This document shows, piece by piece, positions 42,115-51,713 of a stretch of DNA of 64,000 nt. Made by a program: the position numbers and the translations under genes. The DNA comes from Comamonas sp. (lineage in GTDB: Bacteria > Pseudomonadota > Gammaproteobacteria > Burkholderiales > Burkholderiaceae_C), in NCBI GenBank assembly GCA_015478895.1, contig JADMKK010000004.1:133478-197477 (forward strand). The letters run 5' to 3'. Position 1 is the stretch's first letter. Each line of letters opens with the position of its first letter. The notes below the pieces were generated by a model. The model did no database searches and was not told the origin of the DNA. It saw nothing but the letters and a program-made list of their open reading frames with translations.

Positions 42115-44430
42115 ATGGGTTCTAACGATTCCAACATGCAACATCACCATCCTGTAGATGCCTCCGGCGTCTTCAATGGCCCTTTGGGGGCTGAATTGCG
42201 AGCGCAACTCGCACCCCATGAGAACGTTTTGACCGCGCTGACGGTTGACTTGACGGTGTCTTTGCGCTTTCAGCAGGGATTGATTGCGCTCACCGATGCC
42301 CGCATTGTGGGCAAAAATGCGGACAGCGAATGGCAATCCTGGCCTTTGGAAGGACATTTGCAACTGTGCCTGATTGACCACGCCGGGGTTGGCACACTGG
42401 AATTGCACGATGCACAGCAGCGTCTTGCTTTGTGGCGCTTTACCTTGAGTCAGCAGGCCCAGGTGCTGCGTTTTCTGCAGCGCTTTGAGCAACTGCGCGA
42501 CGCAGCGGCCACGGGCAATTTGCAGGGGGCCTTGGTTCCAGTTGAGGAAAGCCGCTGCGCTGTGTGCAGCGAGATCTTGCCGCCCGACAGCGACGAGTGC
42601 CCAGCCTGCGCACGCCAAGCGGCACCCAAAACCTCGACCTGGGTGTTGCTGCGCATTGGTCGCTTTGCTACGCCCTACAAGGGCATGCTGATTTTGGGCT
42701 TTATCTTGACGCTGCTGTCCACAGCCGCCACCTTGGTGCCGCCGTACCTCACCATCCCCATCATGGATGACATTCTCATCCCTTACCAAACCGGCACGCC
42801 GATTGATACCTGGCTGGTGGGCATGTGCCTGGGCGGCTTGTTGTTGTCGGCCTTGCTGGCTTGGGGTCTGGGCTGGGCGCGGACCTGGGTCATGGCCAAG
42901 GTATCGGAGCGCATTGGCGCGGACATGCGCACCACCACCTATGCACACATGATGAAGCAGTCGCTGGAGTACTTCGGCGGCAAACGCACCGGCGATCTGA
43001 TGAGCCGCATCAGCTCCGACACGGACCGCATCAACATGTTCCTGTCGCTGTATGCGCTGGATTTTGTGACCGACGTCATCATGATTGTCATGACGGCGGT
43101 TATCCTGGCCTCCATTAACCCGTGGCTGGCATTGGTCACGCTGGTGCCGCTGCCCTTTATTGCATGGCTGATCCAAAAAGTGCGGGGCCGCTTGAGCGTG
43201 GGCTTTGACCGCGTGAGCCGTGTCTGGGCCGATGTGACCAATGTGCTGTCCGACACCATTCCCGGCGTGCGTGTGGTGAAAGCCTTTGCGCAGGAAGAGC
43301 ACGAGATCGAGCGTTTTCGCCAGGCCAATGTGCGCAATCTGGAAGCCAATGACCGCGTGAATAAGGTCTGGTCGCTGTTCTCGCCCACCGTCGGCCTGAT
43401 GACCGAAATCGGTTTGCTGGTGGTCTGGGGTTTTGGCATCTGGCTGGTTTCACACGATCAGATCACCGTGGGGGTGCTCACGGCCTTCATTGCCTATATC
43501 GGGCGTTTTTACACACGGCTCGATTCGATGAGCCGCATCGTCAACATCACGCAAAAGGCCGCTGCAGGGGCCAAGCGCATTTTTGATGTGCTGGACCAAG
43601 TCAGCAGCGTCCCGGAGCCGAGCAATCCCGTACAGCTGCCTCCGTTGGTGCAAGGCCGTATATCACTGCATGACGTGGGTTTTCGCTACGGCAGCCGTCA
43701 AGTGATACGCAATTTGAATCTGGATATCCAGCCCGGAGAGATGATCGGACTGGTGGGGCATAGTGGTTCGGGCAAGAGCACGCTGGTCAACCTCATCAAC
43801 CGTTTCTACGATGTGACAGAGGGCAGTATTCAATTGGATGGCATTGACATTCGCCGTCTGGCGGTGGCCGATTACCGTAGTCAGATTGGTCTGGTGCTGC
43901 AAGAGCCGTTCTTGTTCTTTGGTACGGTGGCTGAAAATATCGCCTATGGCAAACCCCATGCTTCACGCCAAGAAATTGTGGCGGCGGCGCGCGCTGCACA
44001 TGCGCATGAGTTTATTTTGCGTTTGCCCCACGGTTATGACTCTGTGGTGGGCGAGCGCGGCCAAGGGCTATCGGGTGGGGAACGCCAGCGCATCAGCATT
44101 GCGCGTGCGCTGCTGATCAATCCTCGACTGCTGATCTTGGACGAGGCAACTTCGGCGGTAGATACGGAAACCGAAAAGGAAATCCAGAAAGCGCTGGACA
44201 ACCTGGTGCAAGGGCGCACCACGATTGCCATTGCCCACCGCCTTTCCACATTGCGCAAGGCCAGTCGTCTGGTGGTGATGGACCGGGGCGAGATTGTGGA
44301 AGTCGGGCCGCATGAGGAGCTTATGGCTGCCAAAGGCGCTTACTGGCGACTGTATGAAGCCCAGGCGCGCCGTGCTGAAGAGGATGCACAGGCCGCTGGT
44401 TTAGTGATCAAGCAAGGAGAACCAGGGTGA
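42115..44430 (+). CDS. Cyanophycin-locus ABC transporter (fused permease-ATPase)
   Basis: 771 aa. A unique N-terminal domain of about 140 residues precedes a short zinc-ribbon-like CAVCSEILPPDSDECPAC, then an exporter-type six-helix transmembrane domain (near 185-460) and an ATPase with Walker A GHSGSGKST, signature LSGGERQRISIARAL and Walker B LLILDEATSAVD. Transporters of this design, followed by DUF1854, are linked to cyanophycin genes in betaproteobacteria and carry that label in protein family databases, as I recall. What it moves is unknown. It is divergent from cphA'/cphA, and its stop overlaps the DUF1854 start. ATG 42115 is used, with ATG 42136 an alternative. Confidence 0.9.
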   Translation: MGSNDSNMQHHHPVDASGVFNGPLGAELRAQLAPHENVLTALTVDLTVSLRFQQGLIALTDARIVGKNADSEWQSWPLEGHLQLCLIDHAGVGTLELHDAQQRLALWRFTLSQQAQVLRFLQRFEQLRDAAATGNLQGALVPVEESRCAVCSEILPPDSDECPACARQAAPKTSTWVLLRIGRFATPYKGMLILGFILTLLSTAATLVPPYLTIPIMDDILIPYQTGTPIDTWLVGMCLGGLLLSALLAWGLGWARTWVMAKVSERIGADMRTTTYAHMMKQSLEYFGGKRTGDLMSRISSDTDRINMFLSLYALDFVTDVIMIVMTAVILASINPWLALVTLVPLPFIAWLIQKVRGRLSVGFDRVSRVWADVTNVLSDTIPGVRVVKAFAQEEHEIERFRQANVRNLEANDRVNKVWSLFSPTVGLMTEIGLLVVWGFGIWLVSHDQITVGVLTAFIAYIGRFYTRLDSMSRIVNITQKAAAGAKRIFDVLDQVSSVPEPSNPVQLPPLVQGRISLHDVGFRYGSRQVIRNLNLDIQPGEMIGLVGHSGSGKSTLVNLINRFYDVTEGSIQLDGIDIRRLAVADYRSQIGLVLQEPFLFFGTVAENIAYGKPHASRQEIVAAARAAHAHEFILRLPHGYDSVVGERGQGLSGGERQRISIARALLINPRLLILDEATSAVDTETEKEIQKALDNLVQGRTTIAIAHRLSTLRKASRLVVMDRGEIVEVGPHEELMAAKGAYWRLYEAQARRAEEDAQAAGLVIKQGEPG

Positions 44431-44903
44431 CGCAACTTCATACTGTGCAATTGGCTCGCAATGCCCATGGCCGCCTGACTCTGCGAATGGACGATGGCAG
44501 TTTGCACGAGGGCATTACACCGGTACGGGCCTTTCCTGTTGCGGCGCCGCTGGAAGGTATTTCTTTGGTGGGGCAGGATGGCAAGGAAGTCTATTGGGTC
44601 GAACACCTCGACAGTTTGGCGGCAGGCCAACGAGCGCTGCTGGAGGAAGAGTTCGCAGTGCGCGAGTTCATTCCTGTGATTGAGCGCATCGAGACCATTG
44701 ATGCCATTTCGGTGCCCAGTGTGTGGACGGTCTGGACGGACAAGGGGCGCAGTTTTCTGTCCCTCAAAGCGGAGGAAGACATCCGGAAGCTGGAGGCGGC
44801 TCACCACCTCCTTATTACCAGCCGCGAAGGCATGCAGTACCGCATTCGTGATGTGCGGGAACTGGACAAAACTTCGCAAAAGTTTCTGGAGCGATTTCTA
44901 TAA
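44427..44903 (+). CDS. DUF1854 family protein of the cyanophycin locus
   Basis: 158 aa, starting with GTG in a GTGA overlap with the transporter stop, so synthesis is coupled. DUF1854 features include LRMDDGSLHEGITPVRAFPV, GISLVGQDGKEVYWVEHLDSL, IERIETIDAISVPSVWTV and REGMQYRIRDVRELDKTSQ. No signal peptide or membrane helix is visible. It presumably works with the transporter; the biochemical role is unknown. Confidence 0.9.
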   Translation: MTQLHTVQLARNAHGRLTLRMDDGSLHEGITPVRAFPVAAPLEGISLVGQDGKEVYWVEHLDSLAAGQRALLEEEFAVREFIPVIERIETIDAISVPSVWTVWTDKGRSFLSLKAEEDIRKLEAAHHLLITSREGMQYRIRDVRELDKTSQKFLERFL

Positions 44904-44966
44904 CTCTTTGAATGTGTGGCCAGTTTTGTTAATCTGGCTCTCATTTCAAAAAATTTAAAAAACTCC

Positions 44967-44994
44967 TAAAGTTTTCTTGAAGCTTGTCGATTAA
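44967..44994 (+). promoter_or_regulatory. Sigma-28 (FliA)-type promoter
   Basis: TAAAGTTT, then 11 bases, then GTCGATTAA, compared with the enterobacterial FliA consensus TAAAGTTT-N11-GCCGATAA. The -35 is exact, the spacing is exact, and the -10 matches 6 of 8. The start site would fall near 45001, leaving about 46 bases of leader before the gene at 45048. Confidence 0.6.
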
Positions 44995-45047
44995 ATAGAC
45001 GGAAGCCGTTTCTGTCGCTGTTTTCCATTGCCAACCAAGGGCCTGTC

Positions 45048-45491
45048 ATGCAAATACCACCCGTAGAACGTAATCCCATTCAGTGGACGAACACCCAAGG
45101 GGCTAATTTGTACTCGACAGGTGCCTCGGGTGCCGTGGCGATCCGGCCAGTACACCCCGTCAATCCGGTTGAATCGACCGACAAGCTGGGTGAAGGCGTA
45201 ACGGTCTCCATCAAAAACCCGGAAAAACCGACCGATAAAAGCTTGAATGACCGCGACTGGACTGAGGTACAGGCCAAGCAGATCAAGCAAGAAGAGCAGG
45301 AGCCGCCCAAGGAGCCCCTCTACAAGCAGTTGATTGAGCACATTCAATCCATGTGGCGCGCCAGTGCCATGGCGGTAGAGGCTGCCCAAGAATCGCAAAA
45401 GGCGGACCAGCAAGAACGCAATATGCTGCAAGTGCGCACAGAGCCGTTGACCTACCAGGAACCTCGGGTCAAGCGTACCGGCGGTCTGTAA
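45048..45491 (+). CDS. Unknown 147-aa hydrophilic protein, possible FliA regulon member
   Basis: I do not recognise a family. The N-terminal half is Pro/Val-rich and likely flexible (IRPVHPVNPVESTDKLGEGV). The C-terminal half is a charged helix (EVQAKQIKQEEQEPPKEPLYKQ, then MAVEAAQESQKADQQERNML). It has no signal peptide, membrane helix or cysteine. A sigma-28-like promoter lies directly upstream and a UUCG terminator follows, so it is transcribed alone. The promoter suggests a motility- or chemotaxis-linked role, which is inference only. Confidence 0.75.
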   Translation: MQIPPVERNPIQWTNTQGANLYSTGASGAVAIRPVHPVNPVESTDKLGEGVTVSIKNPEKPTDKSLNDRDWTEVQAKQIKQEEQEPPKEPLYKQLIEHIQSMWRASAMAVEAAQESQKADQQERNMLQVRTEPLTYQEPRVKRTGGL

Positions 45492-45511
45492 AGCAGGGCG
45501 AAGCGACATAG

Positions 45512-45541
45512 AGAGCCACCTTCGGGTGGCTTTCTTTTTTT
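45512..45541 (+). terminator. Rho-independent terminator with UUCG loop
   Basis: AGCCACC-TTCG-GGTGGCT followed by TTCTTTTTT. Confidence 0.92.
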
Positions 45542-45551
45542 AGCGTCGTGT

Positions 45552-46466
45552 TTAAGCGCCTGTGTTGGCAATACCGCTGCGCACATGACCGGAAGGCACG
45601 TGGGCGCTGGCGGACTGCACATGGCCGGTCTGGTCGTCAAAGAAGAAGTCGGGCGCAAATTCGCGCAGGAAAGCGCCTTTGGCCAAACCGCCGAGGAACA
45701 TCGCCTCATCCACCTCAATCTTCCAGTCCATCAGCGTGCGAATGGCGCGTTCGTGCGCTGGAGCGCTGCGCGCGGTCACCAGGGCGGTGCGCAGGCTCAT
45801 ACCGCCGGTGTCGCCTTCCAATCCGGCTTTTTGCAATCGGTGCAGGGCAACCAGCAAGGGCTTGAAAGGGCCGTCAGGCAGCGGATGGGCTACATGCTCA
45901 ATTTCATGGCGCAAAAACGCATCCAGCCCTTCGGCTTGGTACACGCGCTCGGCCTCATCGGAGAACAGGACCGCGTCGCCGTCAAAAGCGATGCGCACTT
46001 CTTGCGGATGGGCGATGCTGGCCCCCACCGATTCCGTCAGCACGCGGGCAGCGGGGTAGCCCAGGCCCAGTGCCTCGGTGACATCTGCCTCATTCGCAGA
46101 CAGAAACAAGTGCGCGCCCAGCGGCCGCAAGTAGCCAAACGGGTCTCGACCTTGGGTAAAGACACCGCGCTGGATGCTGTCCAAGCCATGGGCCTTGGCG
46201 CTGCGGAATACACGCATGCCGCTGACAGGGTCATTGCGTGAGAGCACCACCACTTCCACGCGCCGCTGCCCGCCGTGGTTGAAGGCCAACAGCTTGCGGA
46301 CCAAGGGCAGCGCCACGCCCGGGGTGGCGGGCACGTCCAGCCGCTCGCGCTGCAACTGCACATAAGCGGCAGGGTCTTGGTCGAAGAGCTGGTTTTCTGC
46401 TTCGAAATTGAACAGCGCGCGCGAGGAGATGGCGACCACCAGTTGGTCTTGCAGCGAAGTAGCCAT
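45552..46466 (-). CDS. 5'-nucleotidase (cytosolic NT5C1-like family)
   Basis: 304 aa. It hydrolyses nucleoside 5'-monophosphates. Family segments are the N-terminal VVAISSRALFNFEAENQLFD, VVVLSRNDPVSGMRVFRSA, LFLSANEADVTEALGLGYPA and the acidic RIAFDGDAVLFSDEAERVY that should bind Mg. The C-terminal WKIEVDEAMFLGGLAKGAFL and FFDDQTGHV also fit. It is 18 bases downstream of the luciferase-like gene and probably co-transcribed, though the functions are not obviously linked. Confidence 0.9.
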   Translation of the reverse strand: MATSLQDQLVVAISSRALFNFEAENQLFDQDPAAYVQLQRERLDVPATPGVALPLVRKLLAFNHGGQRRVEVVVLSRNDPVSGMRVFRSAKAHGLDSIQRGVFTQGRDPFGYLRPLGAHLFLSANEADVTEALGLGYPAARVLTESVGASIAHPQEVRIAFDGDAVLFSDEAERVYQAEGLDAFLRHEIEHVAHPLPDGPFKPLLVALHRLQKAGLEGDTGGMSLRTALVTARSAPAHERAIRTLMDWKIEVDEAMFLGGLAKGAFLREFAPDFFFDDQTGHVQSASAHVPSGHVRSGIANTGA

Positions 46467-46484
46467 GGCAGGTCGTGGGCTGGC

Positions 46485-47486
<1,002 letters not shown>

Positions 47487-47500
47487 ACAGGCCTTCACCT

Positions 47501-47595
47501 TCAAAATAGAAGCAACTAGCCCTTGTGTTTGCTTGTTTTCACGGGCTTTTAAGCATGAAAGCAATGCAGATCAAGGGCTATCAGCTCACTTTTTA
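47501..47595. repeat. Dispersed palindromic repeat, long-loop copy
   Basis: Borders TCAAAATAGAAGCAACTAGC and ATCAAGGGCTATCAGCTCAC flank about 50 bases of loop. It spans the gap between the luciferase-like gene and the next gene's 3' end, overlapping the last codons of the small membrane protein. Confidence 0.5.
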
Positions 47596-47882
47596 ATCAA
47601 TTCGCGCTGTTGAAGGGCATTCTTGCTCACAATAGCCACCAGCACCGCCCAGACCACGGCCACGGCCGCCACGCCCCAGTGGTTCTCGCCCATTTGCATG
47701 GAGATCACTGTCAGTGGCAAGGCAATCAGCGCGCCCAGACGGATCATCCGTTTGAGGATGAAAGTGCTCAGGCGCTCTTTCAACACGAGTAAAGCGATCA
47801 AGCTGGCGATGGCCAGCAAGCTGATGTAGAGAAAGGCATCACCACCATATGGTGTGGCCCAAGTGCGCAGGGGTTCAAACAT
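47586..47882 (-). CDS. Small inner-membrane protein
   Basis: 98 aa with three predicted transmembrane helices (AFLYISLLAIASLIALLVL, LGALIALPLTVISM and WGVAAVAVVWAVLVAIVS). The ATG at 47882 starts MFEPLRTWATPYGGD; the longer frame to 48056 adds a soluble leader read through a terminator and is rejected. I recognise no family and the function is unknown. It lies about 100 bases upstream of the luciferase-like gene on the same strand. Confidence 0.75.
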   Translation of the reverse strand: MFEPLRTWATPYGGDAFLYISLLAIASLIALLVLKERLSTFILKRMIRLGALIALPLTVISMQMGENHWGVAAVAVVWAVLVAIVSKNALQQRELIKK

Positions 47883-47931
47883 GCAGGCATTGTGACAAAG
47901 ATGCCCCGGCGCTGCCTTGGGTGAGCCCTTA

Positions 47932-47969
47932 GAAAAGAAAAGGCCAGCCTCGGCGTGGGAGGCTGGCCT
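47932..47969 (-). terminator. Terminator after the large lipoprotein gene
   Basis: AGGCCAGCCTC / GAGGCTGGCCT, an 11-bp perfect stem with a 7-base loop, followed on the - strand by TTTTCTTTTC. Confidence 0.92.
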
Positions 47970-48006
47970 GGCTGCACCAATGCAGCCTGGGCGCAGAAAA
48001 TGCGGC

Positions 48007-49686
48007 TTAGGGAGCAATCGCCAGCGTGGTGCGCAGGTTCTCCCAAGCAGTGCCATTGAGGCGTTGCGAGTAGCTCAGCGCGGACGCTTCCGAGGTAAAT
48101 GGGCGTTCTTGTCGGTAGACGTACACACTGCCGTTGTACTCGGCATAGCCACGCAACTGGCCTGTTCCGGGGACGTTATCAATCTGGATGTAACGGGAGC
48201 CACCGCGCGTGGCTATCGAGAAGCTGCTGTTAGGGAGGGCATTGCAGTTGCGTGGGTTGGTGACGCTGGGCATATCCACCTCACACCGGTATAAGGCGAT
48301 GGTGTTGCTATCCACAAACGCGCTGCGTATTTGCTCGGTGGCGGAATACATGCCCAAGCCGCCTATCGTGCCCGCTGCCGTGCTCAGCACTACACCAGTG
48401 CTGGGGCGCGCCGCTATCAAAGCTTCCAGTGTCGGGGCGTTGAGCATGTCCCCCGCGGTATTGTTGATAAACAGCGGCTGATTCAGCTGCACGCTGACCG
48501 CAGTGATTAGCCGGGCACCCGCCGAGAACGTGGCATTACCCACTACGCTGGGCGTGATATCGATGGTGGCTGCATAAGGAATCCCGTGGGTGGTGTTGAG
48601 CACGGTATGACCAGTTTGCATGCGCGTGAGCACATCGGCCATCGCTTGGCCAGACACATCTTCTGCTGGCAGACTAAAGCCGTAATACAGGATCGATCCA
48701 TCGCAATAGCTGGTGCGAGCAGGCAAGCCCCGCGTAGACAGGCGTGGCGGCTCACCGTTGCAGGCATTCCAGCCCTTGTCCGTCAGGTACATGGAGTTGG
48801 TGGTGGGGGATGCGGTGTACAACTGTGCGGCTGTCAGATCTACACCCCCAGCCTTGCCGGTACGCAGCTCGTAGCTGGTGGTATAGCCGTCGGCATTGGG
48901 CACGCCATCGCTGCTGCGAACAAAGACGCGGTACTCATTGACGCTCACATAGCGCAAACGACCCAGTTGCTGGTTGCTTTCTGCTGCATCGGAAGCCAAA
49001 GGCGTGCGCAATTCGCTGCCAATTTCCAGTGCAAAGGCGGTGACCTTGGCAGCGGTACGCGCGTTGTCCGCCAAGGTGGCGCTGGTGGAGCTGGGGGCAG
49101 ACTGGTAGTCATAGATGTCGGCCACGGTAATGCGCAGTTGCAGCGCCACAGATTGCTCTGCCGTCGCCACATCGCTGGCACCCCGCTGGATATTGCGCTG
49201 CACCAAGGTCGTCAATGGGTTGATCTGCGCCGCTTTGCCTGCGGGTGCATGCAGCGTGAAGGCTTTTTGCGTCACAGTGCTGGCGGGGTCTTGGGCATCC
49301 ACGGCGTTGGTGTCAATCTGGGCGATCAACGGTGCCTGCTGGGCCTGGGTCGCAGCGGCGGCATCAGTTGGCTGGTATTGGATGCGGTAGCTGCCGCTGC
49401 TGTCCGTGGCGCTGGAGGTGGGTTCGCCGCTGCCGCAGGCAGCGTTGCTGTTCAGATCCACGCACACTATGGCTTTTTCAATGCCTTGGTCAATCACTAC
49501 CTTGCCCTGCCAAGTCTGCAGCGCGGGCGTAGTCGGTGTGGTCGGCGCTGTCGGCGTGGTGGGGGGAACCGTTGGTGCAGTGGGCGCCGGATCTCCATCA
49601 CCGCCGCCGCAGGCGGCCAGGAGTGTCACGATCGTCCATGCAGCCCAAGCAGTCGGGCGGCACACCCAGAAAGGAATATTTTGCAT
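48007..49686 (-). CDS. Large surface or periplasmic lipoprotein of unknown function
   Basis: 559 aa. The lipobox is TLLAACGGGDGDP, followed by a Pro/Thr-rich spacer (PTVPPTTPTAPTTPTTPA). Next comes a beta-sandwich-like segment with Cys residues (GIEKAIVCVDLNSNAACGSG, DSSGSYRIQYQ) recalling carboxypeptidase-regulatory or SdrD-type folds, and a long C-terminal region with several further cysteines (WNACNGEPPRL, SYCDGSILYYG). I recognise no catalytic motif. ATG 49686 with GAGAGG upstream gives a proper signal peptide; the longer frame to 49806 is rejected. It is divergent from a LuxR-type regulator that may control it. Confidence 0.85.
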   Translation of the reverse strand: MQNIPFWVCRPTAWAAWTIVTLLAACGGGDGDPAPTAPTVPPTTPTAPTTPTTPALQTWQGKVVIDQGIEKAIVCVDLNSNAACGSGEPTSSATDSSGSYRIQYQPTDAAAATQAQQAPLIAQIDTNAVDAQDPASTVTQKAFTLHAPAGKAAQINPLTTLVQRNIQRGASDVATAEQSVALQLRITVADIYDYQSAPSSTSATLADNARTAAKVTAFALEIGSELRTPLASDAAESNQQLGRLRYVSVNEYRVFVRSSDGVPNADGYTTSYELRTGKAGGVDLTAAQLYTASPTTNSMYLTDKGWNACNGEPPRLSTRGLPARTSYCDGSILYYGFSLPAEDVSGQAMADVLTRMQTGHTVLNTTHGIPYAATIDITPSVVGNATFSAGARLITAVSVQLNQPLFINNTAGDMLNAPTLEALIAARPSTGVVLSTAAGTIGGLGMYSATEQIRSAFVDSNTIALYRCEVDMPSVTNPRNCNALPNSSFSIATRGGSRYIQIDNVPGTGQLRGYAEYNGSVYVYRQERPFTSEASALSYSQRLNGTAWENLRTTLAIAP

Positions 49687-49881
49687 AGTGAATTTGCCTC
49701 TCGGTACAAAGTGAGGTTCACGGAAAGCCCGCTTGACACAGTTGTAGCCAAAGGTAGAAAGAGAGACATCACCAAAATGAGTGAAGGGTTCCCCCTTATT
49801 CATCAACGCGCAGGACGGCCCTTTGCCACCTAAGGCTCACCGCGAATCCCGCGTCTTGTCTCCCTAAGGAAGTGATGGCTT

Positions 49882-51093
49882 ATGCAACCCCTGAAGGCAA
49901 GCCCTTCCCCAGAAGCCGTGCTGCCCTTGGCAACGCTGGCCTATGAATGCGCGCTGGAGCCCAGCCGCTGGCCCGCCTTTCTGCAAATGTTTGGCGATGT
50001 GCTGCAGTCGCCCGCATGTTCGATGTGGGCCCACGACTTCAGCACACAACGGTCCGATATCGGCAACGCGGCAGATGGCCTGGGTCTGCATTGCGGCTTT
50101 GAAGCCAGTGCACTGGACAGCTTTAGCGCGCACTACTGCGAGACCAATGTGTGGCTGAGCAACCCCTTGATGCACCAGCCCGGCACTGTGGTGCACAGCA
50201 GTGCACTGTTCAGCGACCAGCATTTGCCCCGCACTGAGTGGTACACCGACTGGCTGCGTCCGCATGATTTTTTCTACTCCTGCGCAGCCGTGGTGGAGCA
50301 TGCGCACGACCGCTCCTTCAACCTCACCGTGCTGCGCTCCCGCCGGGCGGGAAGGTATTCACCTGCAGAACTGGGCATGGTGCAAGCGCTGATGCCGCAC
50401 CTTAAAACCGCCGTGGCCCTGCACCGCAAGCTGCACCACGCGCAAGCACTGGCGGCTGGCGGCGTGGCTTTGCTCGATAGCCTGCCGCTGGGCGTGGTGC
50501 TGCTGGATGCGCAAGCTGGCGTGCTGCATGCCAACCGCCAGGCGCAGACTTTGATGCAGCACACCCAGCTGATGAGCCTCCAAGCACTGAAAGTCCATGC
50601 TGCGCATGCCACGGCCGATCAATGGTTGCAGCAGTCCATCGGCCAATGCCTGCGCACTGCGCAAGCTATGGCGGGTCGCCGTGCGGAATCTGTGGGCAGC
50701 CCGCTGCACAGCGGTGAAGGCCGGCGTTTGCAGCACTGGAACGGCCAGCAGCTGCATGTGATGGTGGCACCGCTGCCCGTCGCCGCCCAGCCCTATGGCC
50801 TGCCCTGTGGTGCCGTGGTGCTGCTCAGCGACCCCAGCCGCATGTTGACGTCGCTGACCCAGTCGCTGCACAGCTATTACCGCCTGACCCCGGCTGAGGC
50901 CAAGCTGGTGCAGGCCTTGCTTCAAGGTCTGTCGCTCCAGGAATCTGCCCAACACATGGATTTATCAATCCACACCGTGCGCTCACAGTTCAAGACCGCT
51001 GCAGCCAAAGTGGGCGTGAGCCGGCAGGCAGACTTAGTGCGCGTGGTACTGATGGGGCCGGCCATGCTGCGCTGGCAAGAGGCGTTTGGCTAA
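49882..51093 (+). CDS. LuxR-family transcriptional regulator
   Basis: 403 aa. The C-terminal helix-turn-helix of the LuxR/NarL type is clear: LTPAEAKLVQALLQGLSLQE, then SIHTVRSQFKTAAAKVGVSRQADLV (residues 335-390). The N-terminal 320 residues include a PAS-like region (LLDSLPLGVVLLDAQAGVL, ANRQAQTLMQH) but no autoinducer-binding or receiver domain. It is transcribed away from the lipoprotein gene, a likely target. Its 3' end overlaps the convergent cobC end by 4 bases. Confidence 0.9.
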   Translation: MQPLKASPSPEAVLPLATLAYECALEPSRWPAFLQMFGDVLQSPACSMWAHDFSTQRSDIGNAADGLGLHCGFEASALDSFSAHYCETNVWLSNPLMHQPGTVVHSSALFSDQHLPRTEWYTDWLRPHDFFYSCAAVVEHAHDRSFNLTVLRSRRAGRYSPAELGMVQALMPHLKTAVALHRKLHHAQALAAGGVALLDSLPLGVVLLDAQAGVLHANRQAQTLMQHTQLMSLQALKVHAAHATADQWLQQSIGQCLRTAQAMAGRRAESVGSPLHSGEGRRLQHWNGQQLHVMVAPLPVAAQPYGLPCGAVVLLSDPSRMLTSLTQSLHSYYRLTPAEAKLVQALLQGLSLQESAQHMDLSIHTVRSQFKTAAAKVGVSRQADLVRVVLMGPAMLRWQEAFG

Positions 51094-51713
51094 GCTTGAG
51101 TTTGTGCTGACAGGCTGTGCAGCGCAGCCCCCATGCCTGCCCAGGGCCAACTGTACCATTGGCCAAAGCCCGGTGCGGGCAAGCTCCAGTCTTGTGCGCT
51201 GGGCTGGGCTTGGCCATAGCGCAGCAGCCATTGCACGCAGCGGATGACCCCGGCATGCGTCACCCACACCACATCGCGCTGGCCATGCTGGCTGTCGTGC
51301 TGCCAGCTATCCAGCAAGGCAGCGCGCACGCGCTGCAGCATGGCAGACAGGCTCTCGCCGCCCCCGGGGGCGTACAGGTACAGATCATTCGACCAAGCAT
51401 CGATCTGCGCGCGGTCAATAGCGTTCCAGGCACAGCCTTCCCACATGCCAAAGTCCATTTCTTGCAAACGTGCATCTGCAGTCAAATTGGCCTCTAGCCC
51501 TTGTAAATCCAGGGCTAGCAGCTCACATCTTTGCAATGTTGAATGGCGTGCCACCCCTGTGCGTGGCAGCACAGGTGCCAAACGCAGGGCAGCTTGCAAG
51601 GTGGCACCAGGGTCAGCGGGCACATCCAGTTGGCCATAGCACACGCCCGGAGCAATCAGCGGCTGCGCATGACGCACCAGCCACAGTGCAGGGCCGTGCG
51701 CGTTCACAGGCAT
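51090..51713 (-). CDS. cobC: Histidine phosphatase, probable alpha-ribazole phosphatase
   Basis: 207 aa. The phosphohistidine motif is LWLVRHAQPLIAPGVCYGQLD, with DARLQEMDFGMWEG and the second catalytic His in VVWVTHAGVIRCV. Overlap by 10 bases with cobS supports alpha-ribazole-5'-phosphate phosphatase in the last steps of cobalamin assembly. An in-frame copy of the dispersed repeat encodes residues around CELLALDLQGLEANL (near 60-75). That stretch replaces the usual helix between the two motifs. The gene remains open, so the protein is probably functional. Confidence 0.9.
   Translation of the reverse strand: MPVNAHGPALWLVRHAQPLIAPGVCYGQLDVPADPGATLQAALRLAPVLPRTGVARHSTLQRCELLALDLQGLEANLTADARLQEMDFGMWEGCAWNAIDRAQIDAWSNDLYLYAPGGGESLSAMLQRVRAALLDSWQHDSQHGQRDVVWVTHAGVIRCVQWLLRYGQAQPSAQDWSLPAPGFGQWYSWPWAGMGAALHSLSAQTQA
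51481..51531. repeat. Dispersed palindromic repeat embedded in cobC
   Basis: GTCAAATTGGCCTCTAGCCC, then TTGTAAATCC, then AGGGCTAGCAGCTCACATC is a nearly intact copy with CTAGCCCT/AGGGCTAG arms. On the cobC strand it is translated within the enzyme. Confidence 0.8.

Noticed and set aside
47883..48056. N-terminal extension of the small membrane protein
   Set aside because: It reads through a strong terminator hairpin and gives a soluble leader before the transmembrane segments; the ATG at 47882 is preferred.
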